Source of the DNA: Sipunculus nudus
Lineage: Eukaryota > Annelida > Sipuncula > Golfingiida > Sipunculidae
Reading direction: 5' to 3'
DNA length: 64,000 bases
NCBI GenBank assembly: GCA_026874595.1
Contig: CM049314.1
Location: 13,260,729 to 13,324,728, forward strand
The notes beneath the pieces were generated by a model. That model was not told the DNA's origin. It did no database searches and saw only the letters and a program-made list of their open reading frames with translations. The position numbers and the translations under genes were made by a program. Below are positions 1-11,282 of the stretch, one piece after another. Position 1 is the first letter of the stretch. Every line of letters begins with the position of its first letter.

Positions 1-655
1 AGAAAATCATCTCCTGGCCGAACAAAATAATCTGGATAGTTTCTTTCACTAGAAGTAAATAAAGTCAATTTCATTGTAAAGTGGACGGCTTTACTGCGTT
101 CTGGAAGAAGTATCGAGAGGACATGTGCATCACCAACTAACATTACCAGTTTAAGCAGTACCGTTCACATTGACTACCATTTTGGGTCAGAATGGACATT
201 TACTCCCCTTTGAGTGCTGTTGAAGAGGCGCCTAATCTTAACAGTGTTTAATAAACTTTACAACTCTAAAGTAAGCTGGATTGTTAGCAGGAAAAATGCA
301 GTCAGTGTTGCTCATGGCTTACTTGAACCGGAATTGTATGTAGAACGTCCCATGCAATCAATCATTGGGAAAAGAAATGTAAACGTGTCGAAACTCAAAA
401 ATTGACGGTATTATTGCAGCGCTAAGAATATGATTGGCACAAGTGCAAATATGATGTTTTTGTACAAGTTTACGTAGAGAGAGGAAACAAGTTCCAAACG
501 TTCGAGTACCTATATGTATCCCTGTGAGTGATTTTGCTCGGCCTTTTCTTTACTTGTCTATGATTGGCATAATGTTCAGATTTTCTTATATTCTTCTTGA
601 AGTAAGAAACGATGGAAACAACGAACCAATATATGGAGAGGTACCAGGACAATAA
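1..655 (+). pseudogene. LRR-Ig receptor pseudogene 1 (family 1), 3' part only
   Basis: The window opens inside a family-1 LRR-Ig gene. The first bases align with the segment encoding DIKKVIPW..DGIIW in the copy at 45653. LRR C-cap, Ig-like, juxtamembrane and tail segments follow in order, but the frame is lost repeatedly, for example around 225-265 where the end of the C-cap region runs into a stop. The 3' end still reads GNNEPIYGEVPGQ then TAA at 653-655, so the cytoplasmic tyrosine motif can be recognised. The juxtamembrane segment (about 465-525) resembles that of pseudogene 2 rather than those of the copies at 19426 and 54927. It is a decayed paralogue; its 5' half lies outside the window. 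Confidence 0.8.
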
Positions 656-2560
656 AAACACTCTCTGAAGTGATTGACTGACATGAATCGGTTTTATATA
701 TGTTTATTTATATTTTTGTTTCATATGTTTTGTCATTAAGACGTAATCAATATAATATTTTTTAAATATAGTGCATATAATGTATGCAATGTGTATAAAT
801 ATTTAATGTATGTAATGAGAAACACCTTCCGTATTGCTCCTAAAACCAAAATAGCATAATTTACATTCATGTAAAATATAGATGTTTGAAAAAAAAAAGA
901 AATATTAATCTCCGATTAAAAAACGTTTCCCGATTATTGAAGTTTTAAAAGAAAATCGAATAAAGTATGGCGTATTAAACTAGGAGGTAATGCTTAAAGT
1001 TTTATTATTTCTAAGGGTATTGGGGGAAATGGGTGCCCAGAAGTGATGAAAAAAGTAATGATAACCAGTTAACTTCATGAAAGAAATTTAGGTTTGACAT
1101 ACAAATGCTAGTTAAATGCTTTATCCAAGAGGCTACTCTTTATTTGCATGTATCTTATAGACATTTTTATCACAATAATCCCTCAAGTAGCTTTGTTTTA
1201 TGCATCAATATTACACTGGTAGTCACAGAAAAGTACTAGCAACACCAACCATGTTCATATAAATGGTCTGTCAAACAAGATTATATAATATATAATATGT
1301 AAGTCTATACAGCCTTCAGAAAGAAAACCAAAAGGACGCAAATTGAATTTTGGAAAACAAAATATCAGACTGAAGGAATCTCCTGTGATCTAGTTCAAGA
1401 TGGATGAAAATATGTCTGAGTGCCTGAGAAAAAATAAACGACTGTCCCAACCCTAAACGTTTGCATCAACCCAAGGATGCAGCGGGGTTTTCGGCAGGGT
1501 TTATGGGTAGACTGACACTACCAAATAGTGGTACGTGAAATATCAAGCAAAGCAAAATTTCTGAGGTGCATATTTTCGGCATATAAAACGTAAACACTTT
1601 CTGTTTACAAGAATTCTGCTCATCTTTTTGTAGATACTTTATGATATAAATATTTTATGGATGTATTTAAATATATTCCTTTGATAGTTCACTTTGCATT
1701 CCCGAAACATACCTCTTACAAGATAAATAATTCCAAACGAAAAATAATAATAATAAAGTATAGTCATATTGCATGGCATGACACGGTTTGAACATGATTG
1801 CTATCATATAAATAAATATATATATATGCATACATATAAGGCACGTTAACAATTCATTAAGGTAAATATGTACAATTGACCGGGTTAATAAACATTGTTT
1901 TCCTATTTCATTCTTGAATAAACCAAGCTTCTTGTTAAACAATAAATATACTTACCACTTACTCTCAAATAGCTTCAATTCAGCTTTACAAATTAAATTA
2001 AACTGTAAATGCAGAGAATCAATCGAGATGTTAGAGCAAATTTTAACCATCTTTGTTTTATTTTCTTCTAAATATCTGCTCATTACCTTCTTAGAAACAA
2101 CGGGTTCCCACTTAAACCTTTAATCCTCCCTTGCCAGGTATAACTAGATTATGCTAAACAGAAGACAGAATAGAGTCTTTAAAAAAAAGCTAATTCTGAA
2201 ATTACAGAACTACGGGCTCTGGTTTTACTGGACATTATAGCAAAAGAATAGAATTTAAGTCATAACCGATAACATCTGTAGGCTAAGTTTCCCAGCCTTT
2301 TACCAGTTCAGGAAGTAACATGCGGGAATTCTAATTCGTGAATAAATATTAGACCTAAAATAACTAAAGACTGCCATATATAAACCTATCATTATAACGT
2401 TTGATAAATTGTATAATAGCGGTCAGATAAAATAAATGATGACGTGTTTGGTAGGAGAGCAGACAGAATGAGATATTTCCGTGAATATACGGGCAAAGCC
2501 TTTGTATAAATTGTTATATTCAGAGTACAGTAACGTATTTCAGGTATTACCGCCTTGCTT
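656..2560 (+). other. 3' flank of pseudogene 1, homologous to 12400-14130
   Basis: No gene is supported here. The segment aligns by eye with the sequence downstream of pseudogene 2. For example, the stretch around 1290-1560 matches 13000-13350, and the stretch with 'attcgtgaataaatattaga' near 2330 matches 13798. The cassette therefore duplicated together with about 1.9 kb of 3' flank. Short ORFs here lack homologous counterparts and look like chance. Confidence 0.6.
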
Positions 2561-2625
2561 TTTGTCATGAAGGTTACATATCGAAATATTCGACAAGCGT
2601 GTTTTAAGTATATTTATATATACGT

Positions 2626-3170
2626 GTGTGTGTGTGTGTGGCACCCACCAAGTTGACCGTGAGCTTGAAAACGGCATCAAGGTCATCCATATTCGAACTT
2701 GACCTAGCCCTTCATGAAGTAGATCAATGCTGCAAGTTTGGTGGCTGTAACATACTTTTTTTTTACTTTTTGCGTTTAAATCATTTTAGCATTATTGCCG
2801 CTGTGACCTTGAAATATGCGTCATGATCATCTATATTCGAACTTGACTTAGCCTATGATATGGTGCATCAAAGCTGCAAATTTGGTGACTGTATCTCAAA
2901 ATCTTTTCCAGTTATTGTGTTAACATCATTAAAGCATTATCGACACTGTGATCTTTAAAAAATGTGTCAAGGTCATCCATGTCTTTGCCCTTGATAAGTT
3001 GCATCAATGCTGCAAATTTGATGGCTGTACTTCAAATTCTTTTTGAGTTTTTGCGTTAACATCTTATCTGTGACGGACGGACGGACGGCACGACGAACGG
3101 ACGCTTACCATTTCTATTTGCCCCGCCGATAAAGGCGGCGGGGTATAATAATAACCCAACCATAGGGGGC
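2626..3170 (+). repeat. Tandem-unit repeat with GACG tail and terminal GC hairpin
   Basis: Three degenerate units of roughly 150 bp share a 'caaggtcatccatattcga' core, seen at about 2672, 2825 and 2968. They are followed at 3072-3104 by a (GGAC)n-like run and then at about 3121-3144 by a hairpin with CCCCGCC and GGCGGGG arms before 'tataataat'. A repeated body with a GGAC microsatellite and a GC hairpin terminus is the look of a widespread molluscan interspersed repeat (established only as a general impression). It contains no convincing coding sequence. Confidence 0.6.
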
Positions 3171-3525
3171 GTAACCAAGTAGGCCCACAGGGCCATGGCC
3201 CAACCCCTGTCGGTACTACCCGTAATCCCGGGAGTTCACATTGTCGAATCATAAAATTCCTGTGCTGGTGTGGCACTGATGTCAGTTCACATGCAGACAG
3301 GTTGAGCTTCATCCTTAGGATGAAATATCATAGTTTGCCAGGAGACTTCCCAGAAAACCTTAGCCCCATAACTTATTAGACGGCTGAGGTGTCTGTGAAA
3401 CATGCACGCATTGCAAATGCAGTAATTAATATATTATTTATCGATAACTCTACACAGCAAATATATTTTAAAATATTTTTTTTCATTTATCTTGGACAAT
3501 AGTTCTATTTGTAATTAAAATATAA

Positions 3526-3527
<2 letters not shown>
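3171..3527. other. Spacer, no feature seen
   Basis: AT-rich sequence between two repeat elements. The ORF on the - strand across 3064-3312 is a by-product of the GC-rich hairpin repeat and has no recognisable domain. Confidence 0.4.

Positions 3528-3565
<38 letters not shown>
3528..3565. repeat. (TA)n microsatellite
   Basis: An uninterrupted TA dinucleotide array immediately to the left of the fold-back element at 3570. Confidence 0.95.
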
Positions 3566-3569
<4 letters not shown>

Positions 3570-3570
<1 letters not shown>

Positions 3571-3695
3571 GGTACAAATGGCAATCTAGTATGATTGGTA
3601 ATTCTACAGATTGCAATTGGGATTTGTACCAGTAAAAGTCCTATTGCGATCTATACTGGTACAATGCAAAGCGTACCAGATTGCCATTTGTACCA
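3570..3695. mobile_element. MITE-like fold-back element (126 bp)
   Basis: TGGTACAAATGGCAATCT at 3570-3587 is the exact inverse of the sequence at 3678-3695, giving perfect 18-bp terminal inverted repeats. A second internal inverted pair (gtaccagta/tactggtac, near 3636 and 3652) makes the whole element self-complementary. It is embedded in (TA)n on both sides, so a TA target duplication is possible but cannot be proven. It has no coding capacity. Confidence 0.7.
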
Positions 3696-3763
<68 letters not shown>

Positions 3764-3774
3764 ATATATATATG

Positions 3775-3819
<45 letters not shown>
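3696..3819. repeat. (TA)n microsatellite with short interruptions
   Basis: A long TA array with interruptions near 3757-3780. The isoleucine/tyrosine repeat ORFs seen on both strands are artefacts of this array. Confidence 0.95.
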
Positions 3820-3822
<3 letters not shown>

Positions 3823-3829
3823 ACCACAT

Positions 3830-4180
3830 TCCTCAAACTCAGTTAAAAACAAGGTTGAAACCAACCTGGCGGCAATTTTTCACATTTACATTTTTACAAT
3901 GTTTATCATACGGGAACGAGAAAGTAACAAATAAAAGTATTTTCTTGTAATATAAATATAATATAAAAATATAATAATATAATAATTGTTAAGATAAATA
4001 AAGACGTACCTGTGTTTACATGGGAACATTCGAATGACATTAGATACAACCAGAGTGCACTGGATGTTTGGATGACCATATACTTACTTATATGAAGCAA
4101 CATATAGACGGGTAAAAAATAGCCGAACCTAAAAAGTATTGGTACAAAAGGTTTTTCTACGGTTAAGTGTGGATTTCATT
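3830..4180. other. Spacer, no feature seen
   Basis: AT-rich spacer without recognisable repeats or coding sequence. Confidence 0.4.
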
Positions 4181-4185
4181 TGAAC

Positions 4186-4785
4186 TTCCATTTTCAGTCT
4201 ACACGGCATTCATCTTGGACGCCATCTTAGATTTACCGGTTGCCTTGCAACGTAACAAAATTTTAATTAGTTCCATTGCTTTCCTTGACCCTAAGAACCT
4301 AGCAATAGACGCAAAAATTACAAGTATCGCGTAAAAATAAATGTTTCACGGCCATTTTAAGGTTGATTTCATTTGAATGTAAGCAATTTAAGTGGTCCAA
4401 TAAGTAGGTAATCTAATTAAAATCTTTAGCCTTCTAAATAGTTTGCCAGCAATCTTGCATTTAATATATTACCACCAAACTAATTCTTTACTGACTTGCA
4501 GTTTATCCTATCTAGATACATTTTTTCACCCACCCCCCTAAAACCATGTATAGACACCAAAACTGTGGCAGTAATGTTAAAGCTGAGTGGTTTGTGACCA
4601 TTTTCAGTCTACACGGCATCCATCTTGGACGCCATCATGGATTTAGCGGTTGCCTAGCAACGTAACAATATTTTAATTAGTTACATTGTTTTCCTTGACC
4701 CCAAAAACCTAGCAATATATGCGAAAATTACAAGTCTAGCGTGCAAAATAAATGTTTTACGGCCATTTTAAGGTCTTGGTGGCCA
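4186..4785 (+). repeat. Direct repeat pair of about 175 bp
   Basis: The segment at about 4190-4363 ('attttcagtctacacggcat' through 'cggccattttaagg') recurs at about 4600-4773 with scattered substitutions, an offset of about 410 bp. Both copies contain 'catcttggacgccatc', which appears once more, shortened, near 4784. This looks like a diverged tandem duplication of a non-coding repeat. Confidence 0.75.
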
Positions 4786-5409
4786 TCTTGGACGCTATTT
4801 TGAAAAAAAAAAAAACAGCCTACCGAAGTCCGATTTTCTTAGCTTTTTATTATGTTATTCCGTTGAAAAACCTTGTGTTTATCTAACTGCAAATATATAT
4901 TGTTAAAGTCAGTACCGACCCCTGACAATTATGCTTGAAATACGTGTATGTGTATTAAATATGTTTTTTTTTTTAAAGTTCATTTACACACATTTGAAAC
5001 TGTTACAATGTAGTGAGACTTTTGTTGCAGAATTGTACCACTTTAAAGGGACGTTTAAGCATGTTGGTAAAAGCATGACTTGTGTCTATTAGTGGACACT
5101 AGTGTTTTCTGCATAAACACGGACGTTTTAAACACGTGGGTATCCAAATATAAAACTGGTGTATTGTACAGAACATTAGACCTGTCTCCATTTTTTACTG
5201 TGTACGGGATTCGCTATGACCGTTATTGTGTTATATGTTGAATTACGTTTTTGTTTAATAAAAATATACTATTAAATGGGTAGGGTAGGTTGCGCCATCT
5301 ATCTGGTTGTCGAGAAAAATCTTCAAGATGGATGTTCATGCCAAATTGCAGACCAATACATTAAACCACTCCTTAGATATGAGCAATATTTACCTAAAAC
5401 AAACGTACG

Positions 5410-6270
5410 GATGGATTGAGAAACGATTGCAGATGGCGCCACCAGTTTGAATACAACATGGAGCAGTACCAGGTCAACAGACGTGCACAATTTCAGCCCA
5501 ATCTGGCCATTAGTTTTTTACTTATTATGCTTACAGTATTACAAAGTGGCAATGATGATATATTAAACGGAGCGAAAACAAGAAAAGCACAGAAGATGGG
5601 GCCACCTTTCTTCTGCAGAAGACAAAACTATCCAAAATCTTTGGTCAACATGATTTTTGGACCAATCCATACATCACTTATAGAGATCTTTATGACTTTG
5701 TTTGTGATTTTTGCTATATAAGGCAATATTCAAGGTCAAAGCCACTCTCACCGGATAGGTCATGACCCAATTTTAAAAACAGATCATCCTATAACCCATA
5801 TCTTTGTATATACATAATAAATTAGAAATCTGTCTATTTGTTTTCGACTTATAGTTAGTCCTCAGAGTACTGTTAAGTGGCACTAATGGGGATATTATAC
5901 ACCACAAAAACAAGAAAAGGGTAATAGGTTGCGCCACCAGTTTCCTGTACAAGATCACACTCTCTAAGATCTTCGGTCAACTTGATTTTTGGATCAACAT
6001 ATGCAAGATTTCTTGAGATATTTAAGAATTTGTGTGATTTTCCCAGATAAATGGACTTATTAAAGGTCAATGTCTCTCTCCTAGTTAAGGCATGACCCCA
6101 TTTTAAATAGGCTTCGTTTCTCGGAAAATCTATGCACCTGTCAAGTTTGGTAAAGATTCGGGGAATATTTTTATCTCGCCTGAAATAAATCTCTGCGGAG
6201 GCAGCGAAGGCGGCGGCGCGACCATGCCTAAACCATATTATCCCTACTTTGTCTGGGGATACAATAATAT
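5410..6270 (+). repeat. Degenerate two-unit repeat with terminal hairpin-like end
   Basis: Two related blocks can be seen. One around 5630-5770 ('tttggtcaacatgatttttg') and one around 5970-6110 ('ttcggtcaacttgatttttg') each end in a 'catgaccc.attttaaa' segment. The right end near 6190-6270 is GC-rich, followed by 'ggggatacaataat', and resembles the end of the repeat at 2626-3170. It is probably a second, more decayed member of the same class. ORFs across it on either strand are not supported. Confidence 0.45.
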
Positions 6271-6780
6271 GAATCACGTTCCCTGTATTACCCTTGTAAA
6301 TGAGGCGTACAAACATGTACATATGTATTTAAACGGTTTAGTTTTCTTGACTACGTATACAACGCCATGAACGACGTTATATGGCGGAAGACATTGCTAG
6401 TAAATTTGTTCAGTTTAACGGTGTTGTTATTCTCAAAACGTATTAATTTACATTAAAGAACCCTTATATTTGCTTAATTATACATCTGTTAATTATAATT
6501 ATTTAATAATTTCTACAATATTAATTGTAAAAATTGTTAATTTAAGCTTTTAAAATACCCAATGAAACACCGTTACCAGTCTTATGACATATCTGATCAG
6601 CTCTGTACATATGTAAATTATATTGATGACCCGACATTTTCCTAGCCCAGCCCATATCCCTGTCACAGGTTTTCCCACGGAGGGCCGCATTGTGTACCCA
6701 GCGACCCGTGACCCGATTTAATAATATGGACCACTACGGTATTCATGCAGTTGCGGCAAATTTTATGAGTGGAGCAATGC

Positions 6781-6816
<36 letters not shown>
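6781..6816. repeat. (TA)n microsatellite
   Basis: A pure TA array that precedes a block (6830-6960) containing 'ccgagctttcaagacgcata'. Confidence 0.9.
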
Positions 6817-6819
<3 letters not shown>

Positions 6820-6829
6820 AAAAATTAAA

Positions 6830-6960
6830 TTAATTCTATAGACTAACATATTTATTAATCCGAGCTTTCAAGACGCATAGGATTCTCCATCAGGTCGTGA
6901 GAGGAAAAGGGTAGAGAGGTTTTATTTATAAAGCAGAGTAATAATGTATGAAGTCCATAA
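6830..6960 (-). repeat. Dispersed repeat end with CGAAAGCTCG-type motif
   Basis: Read on the - strand, the block contains a TTGAAAGCTCGG segment followed by AT-rich sequence. Related blocks at 18650-18790 and 44880-45010 carry CGAAAGCTCGAATAAA in the same orientation, each next to a (TA)n tract. Such ends are reminiscent of Penelope-like retroelement termini, but no coding part is present, so the family is only a suggestion. Confidence 0.35.
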
Positions 6961-7004
6961 TGCAAGACACATTTTACACTAGAACACAAATATCAAACAT
7001 AAGT

Positions 7005-7680
7005 GGCATTTCAAGATGAACGATGAGAAAAATTATTTCTTCAGTGGTGAGATAGAAGTGGCGGCATTTTTTTTATTACAATAGTGACCGTTATTACAAT
7101 AGTGGTTGTTCGACCAGGTCATTATTGTAATTACGTTCACTATTGTAATAAATTTCTTGATAGGTATAATTAATTACGTAAGAGTGGATTACAATGTTTG
7201 GAATACTATAATTCCCAAGCATTTTACACTTCAACACTAATATAAAAAGATGAGGCATTTTAAGATGTACTATGAGTAAAATTATTTCTTCAGTGGTGAG
7301 ATAAAAGTGGCGGACATTTTTATTACAATACAGACCGTTATAATAGTCTTTGTTCGACACGGTCATTATTGTAATAACGTTCACTATTGTAATAAATTTC
7401 GTTATAGGTATAATAAATTACATGAGAATGGATTTAACGTTTGGAATTCTACAATTCTGCAGCATTTTATGGTTGCACAGAAACAGAAAACAATGGTGGC
7501 ATTTCAAGATGAACGATAAGAAAAATTATTTCTTCAGTGGTGATATAAAAGTGGCGCCTTTTTTTATCAGAATAGTGACCGTTATTATAATAGTGGTTAG
7601 AAAATACTAGCCCTAACCAACCACTATCGTAATAATTATTACAATAGTGATAGTTGTTACAATAGTGGTTGCAACATAGC
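7005..7680 (+). repeat. Three-copy tandem repeat (period about 245 bp)
   Basis: The segment 'aattatttcttcagtggtga' recurs at about 7031, 7280 and 7525. Each occurrence is followed by 'agtggcg' and then by blocks of 'attacaatagtg' and its complement 'cactattgtaat'. The latter make every unit strongly self-complementary. ORFs drawn across this region on both strands are by-products of the repeat. Confidence 0.75.
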
Positions 7681-7739
7681 TTTCGACTCCTACCGGTCGC
7701 GTCCCTGAACAGCACATCGGCCAAAACATTTTCCCCAAA

Positions 7740-8120
7740 GATAAGTCATGGCAATTTTTTACCCACCCACCGTCCCTCTAACACCACTAGTGGTTACGTA
7801 GGCGTTAGGATGTTTGAATTAGTTTAACTAGTGTGTACATAGGTTTCTACTTCATAGTTTGTTCACACTACATCTCACATATTGCATTATGTTTCAGGTA
7901 TTTTGCTTAATTGTGATAGTTACGTATTATTCGTTTGATTTTGTATACGTGGGACGTGTTACACCTTTGCATGTTATATCAGTGATTGAGCTAGCTTCAC
8001 TTGTTATTTTCTATATGAAAGAGTTTAATAAAAGCACCAACTGCGAGCAAAATTATTTCCTACAAACCAGTCTTGCCTTATTTGTGATAATCAACGAACA
8101 GAGCTCGTCGTCCCTAGTAA
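7740..8120. other. Spacer, weakly similar to 15180-15430
   Basis: A faint resemblance to the start of unit A ('tgtttacacactacataata' at 15239) suggests an older copy of the same flank. The 102-codon ORF at 7859-8167 runs through this into the repeat at 8124 and has no domain or supporting paralogue. Confidence 0.35.
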
Positions 8121-8123
8121 ATA

Positions 8124-8690
8124 TGATGAATGGTTTGATAAACACAATTAAGCATAGCATTACGTGATACTAAACATAATATATAGAGCGTGATATTACT
8201 TTACATCACACTGTTTATCATTTAGTCATTAATCTAAAAGATACATGACTGGAACAAAGTGAAGAAATGTATCACAAATATACATACTGTCGTTAGTAAT
8301 ATGCTTTCTATTTTAACCATGCTCTTCAACATTTTTAAGGCTGTGCACTTTCAAAATCTTGATCAAGTGAGCTTTTCAATGTGATGTTATATTTTTCATT
8401 TTCAGTTTACACACCGCCACGGGGAGAACCATTAGTGTCCGGATTAATTCGACTAAAGTGCCCACTTTACCAATAAAGAGGTGCCCAAGCTAAACATACT
8501 AAAGAGTAGAACAACGTAGGACTGTACACAACTGTTAATTACACAGAGTTTATACTTTATAGAGGTCCCCGATAAGAGAGTCTCGTTGGCAGATGTTGAA
8601 ATTAGGAAAAAGCGATCGCGGAACAGTTGAGATCTCATAAATATGGGACATTAATAATTTTTGTACAGGAATTGCTCCCGCATTACTTTG
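8124..8690 (+). repeat. Cassette-flank repeat, copy 1
   Basis: A block of about 560 bp starts at 'tgatgaatggtttgataaac' and ends near 'gaattgctcccgcatt'. It recurs at 9502-10066, and in diverged form at 15745-16270 and 41965-42490, always in the same orientation upstream of a family-1 LRR-Ig locus. It is non-coding and marks the 5' flank of the duplicated cassette. Confidence 0.75.
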
Positions 8691-9501
8691 TTGAAACCCA
8701 TGTGGACTTATAACATCGATTTTGGACATATTGATATCTTTGAACAATAATTGTTTATTTTCTATGACAAAAATTAACCGTCTGAGCTTAAACCCCAAAT
8801 CGGCTTACAGCTTCTACGTTCAGCGGAAAATAACAACATTTTATAGATAGGAGCTGCATATTATATTTCCCTGGTAGACTGTTACACTTGCGAATGCGAA
8901 ATTCATTTTTCCGAAACTTTTCTAGTGTAAAAAAGGTAGAGTTTCATTTACAGATCCAACTCTCACGGGATTTCCAGAAAACATTTAGTTTCTGTCATGG
9001 TTCCTGCCTTTTCGAGAAATAGGACAGTAAAACTGAAAACCTTAAGTAACACGTTTCATGTCCGGGTTGCAAAATTTATCAACAGCTTCTTTGGTCGACC
9101 CCATCCGTGAATGTACGGGCTACGACACCAAATCCAATCGAACAGTCAAATGTAGGGCACATAGTATCAGCGATAAGAAATAGATGACACATTTTCACAG
9201 ATTTTCATATGTTTCAGATAAAGCTGCCCAATGAACTTGATTAATTTATTTGCAAGATGGAACAGGTTCACATAAATCGAATAGGACGCTTGATGATAAG
9301 GATAGGTAGAGACAACATACTTATAAATGATCAGCGGACCTTGTACCTTTACACAGTAAAAAAAATATTGTATATGAAACGACAAGTTAGGTATTCGGAT
9401 TTTTCTACAAATGGTGGGACTTGAATAGACTTTATCTGCTTTGCGTTTTCTCTCTTAAATCAAAATATACAGACTTTTCGTGAAGTCACTTCAGTTTGTT
9501 T
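8691..9501. other. Spacer homologous to 16300-16990 and 53850-54300
   Basis: The stretch around 9034-9130 ('agcttctttggtcgacccca') aligns with 16456, 28505 and 53907. The stretch around 9285 ('gacgcttgatgataaggata') aligns with 16714 and 54109. No coding sequence is supported. Confidence 0.55.
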
Positions 9502-10066
9502 GATGAATGGTTTGATAAACACAATAAACCATAGCATCATGTGGTACTAAACATAATATATAGAGCGTGATATTACTTACACTACAATATTTGACATTTA
9601 GTCATACATCTAAAAATACATGACTGGAACAAAGTGAAGAAATGTATCACAAATATAAATACTGTTGCTGGTAATATGTAATCTATTTCAACTATGCTCT
9701 TCAACAACTTTATTCTAATGTTGAGCTCTTTTAAAATCTTCGATTAGGTAAAACTTTTAAATCTGATGTTATATTTGTTTATTTTCAGTTTGCACACTTC
9801 CACGGGGGGACAATTAGTGTCCGCATGAACTTGACTAAAGTGCCCACTTTACCAATAAAGAGGTGCCCAAGCTAAACATAATGAAGAGTAGAACAATGTA
9901 GGACTGTACACAACTGTTAATTACACAGAGTTTATACTTTATAGAGGTCCACGATAAGAGTCTCGTCGGCAGATGTTGAAATTTGGAAAAAGCGATCGCA
10001 AAACAGTTGAGATCTCATATTATGGGACATGAATAATTTTTGTGCAGGAATTGCTCCCGCATTGTG
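9502..10066 (+). repeat. Cassette-flank repeat, copy 2
   Basis: A second direct copy of 8124-8690, offset by about 1,378 bp and differing by scattered substitutions and small indels. The pair records a local duplication in the flank of pseudogene 2. Confidence 0.75.
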
Positions 10067-10558
10067 TGAGAACAAAGGTTTTACATTATATTCCCCAGAT
10101 CTCTTTAACTTAATTGGCCATTGAGGATCTCCCTATCGTATGTCTGTCGTCATTTAACAAACCTTTGACAAGTAATTAAGGGAATACGAACGTTCATCAA
10201 AAATGCTTTAAGATTGATTCCAATAGTTCCGGAGAGGAGAGCTTCATTTATATGTTTGATCAGTGTCGTTTTGTCTTCCATCTATCTACAGAACTAGAAG
10301 GGCCAAATTTTGAATGTTAGCTACTGAAGTATAAAATATTACAAGTTTTTAAATTGAAGATATCCTTCTTAAACATGTGTTATATGCATATAGGAAAATA
10401 CAAACTCTTCTTCTCGCTGGCCTGCCTTAGGTGACTTTGCCTGGACACAGGAAGTCGATATGTGTGTTGCTGACATTATTCAATGTAACAGGTAGAATTG
10501 TTGAAGTTGTATAATCTAAACATCTCCCAGATTTCTAACGGTTAATTTGATCAAAGTA

Positions 10559-10568
10559 ATATCATATT

Positions 10569-10620
<52 letters not shown>

Positions 10621-10630
10621 AATATGATAT
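10559..10630. repeat. Perfect 72-bp palindrome centred on (TA)n
   Basis: ATCATATTAG at 10561-10570, a pure TA array, and CTAATATGAT at 10619-10628 form a perfect inverted repeat that extends one or two bases outward. Such a sequence can extrude as a cruciform. Confidence 0.9.
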
Positions 10631-10708
10631 ATATATAGAAGGTAGTGTTACCCTCCGATGTAAAGTGCTCTATGGCCACAGACTAGGCCAGAGCGGTATA
10701 ACTCTGGA

Positions 10709-10710
<2 letters not shown>

Positions 10711-10770
<60 letters not shown>
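10711..10770. repeat. (TA)n microsatellite
   Basis: A pure TA array about 80 bp to the right of the palindrome. Confidence 0.9.
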
Positions 10771-10772
<2 letters not shown>

Positions 10773-11189
10773 TCATCAACATAAAACTAACTCTAGCAGA
10801 AACTGCAATATATATATATTATTAAAATTGATGTCTTTAAATATTTACTGTATGATGTGTTTGATTGAACTATGCTATTTGCCTTTGGTAACACGATGCC
10901 CTTGCCATTTAATTGAGACATTTTCTTAAGTCTAAACATTTTTGACAAATGCATCAATACATCATGTGTTTCTTAAGACAAAAACATTTTATATTGCAGA
11001 TTTCTGAATAGAGGATGCTGGGGATCCTGTATTTTAATTCCAGGGCAGAAATTAAATTTTTAATTTTAATTTAATATACATTAGGCCATGGGATGTTTGT
11101 TAATAACCACACAAACCTCCCCTATCTCGTCATTTGAATATGTATTTACATTCATATCTGTTATGTAATAATATAAAGTGATGGTGAAT

Positions 11190-11282
11190 AGTTTCATATA
11201 AATGTCTCTGTTACTGCCTTTGAAACATTCAGTTCTAGGCCTGCAGTGAAATCCGGCCCAAGCGTGTTCTTACGTGGCAGAT
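11190..11282 (+). promoter_or_regulatory. Conserved 5' block of family-1 LRR-Ig genes
   Basis: A TTTCATATAAATG block followed by 'cattcagttctaggcctgca' lies about 85-95 bp before the start codon here. It is conserved before the other three family-1 loci with 5' ends (near 19336, 45565 and 54836). CATATAAAT is a plausible TATA element and the rest a 5' UTR. The promoter role is inferred from conservation and position only. Confidence 0.4.

Larger units (their letters stand above)
10067..11189. other. 5' spacer of pseudogene 2 with (TA)n arrays
   Basis: The segment near 10195-10280 aligns with 18150-18240, and the segment near 10840-11190 aligns with 18860-19200. This is therefore the same intergenic spacer as in unit A. 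It contains two long TA arrays (10571-10618 and 10711-10770); the first is the centre of a perfect palindrome. No gene is seen. Confidence 0.5.

Noticed and set aside
3595-3864. Several ORFs on both strands made of Ile-Tyr repeats
   Set aside because: They are translations of the (TA)n array and the fold-back element, with no coding signal.
7859-8167. 102-codon + strand ORF with hydrophobic stretches
   Set aside because: It runs from spacer into a dispersed repeat; the related sequence at 15224 and 29364 does not keep the same reading frame.
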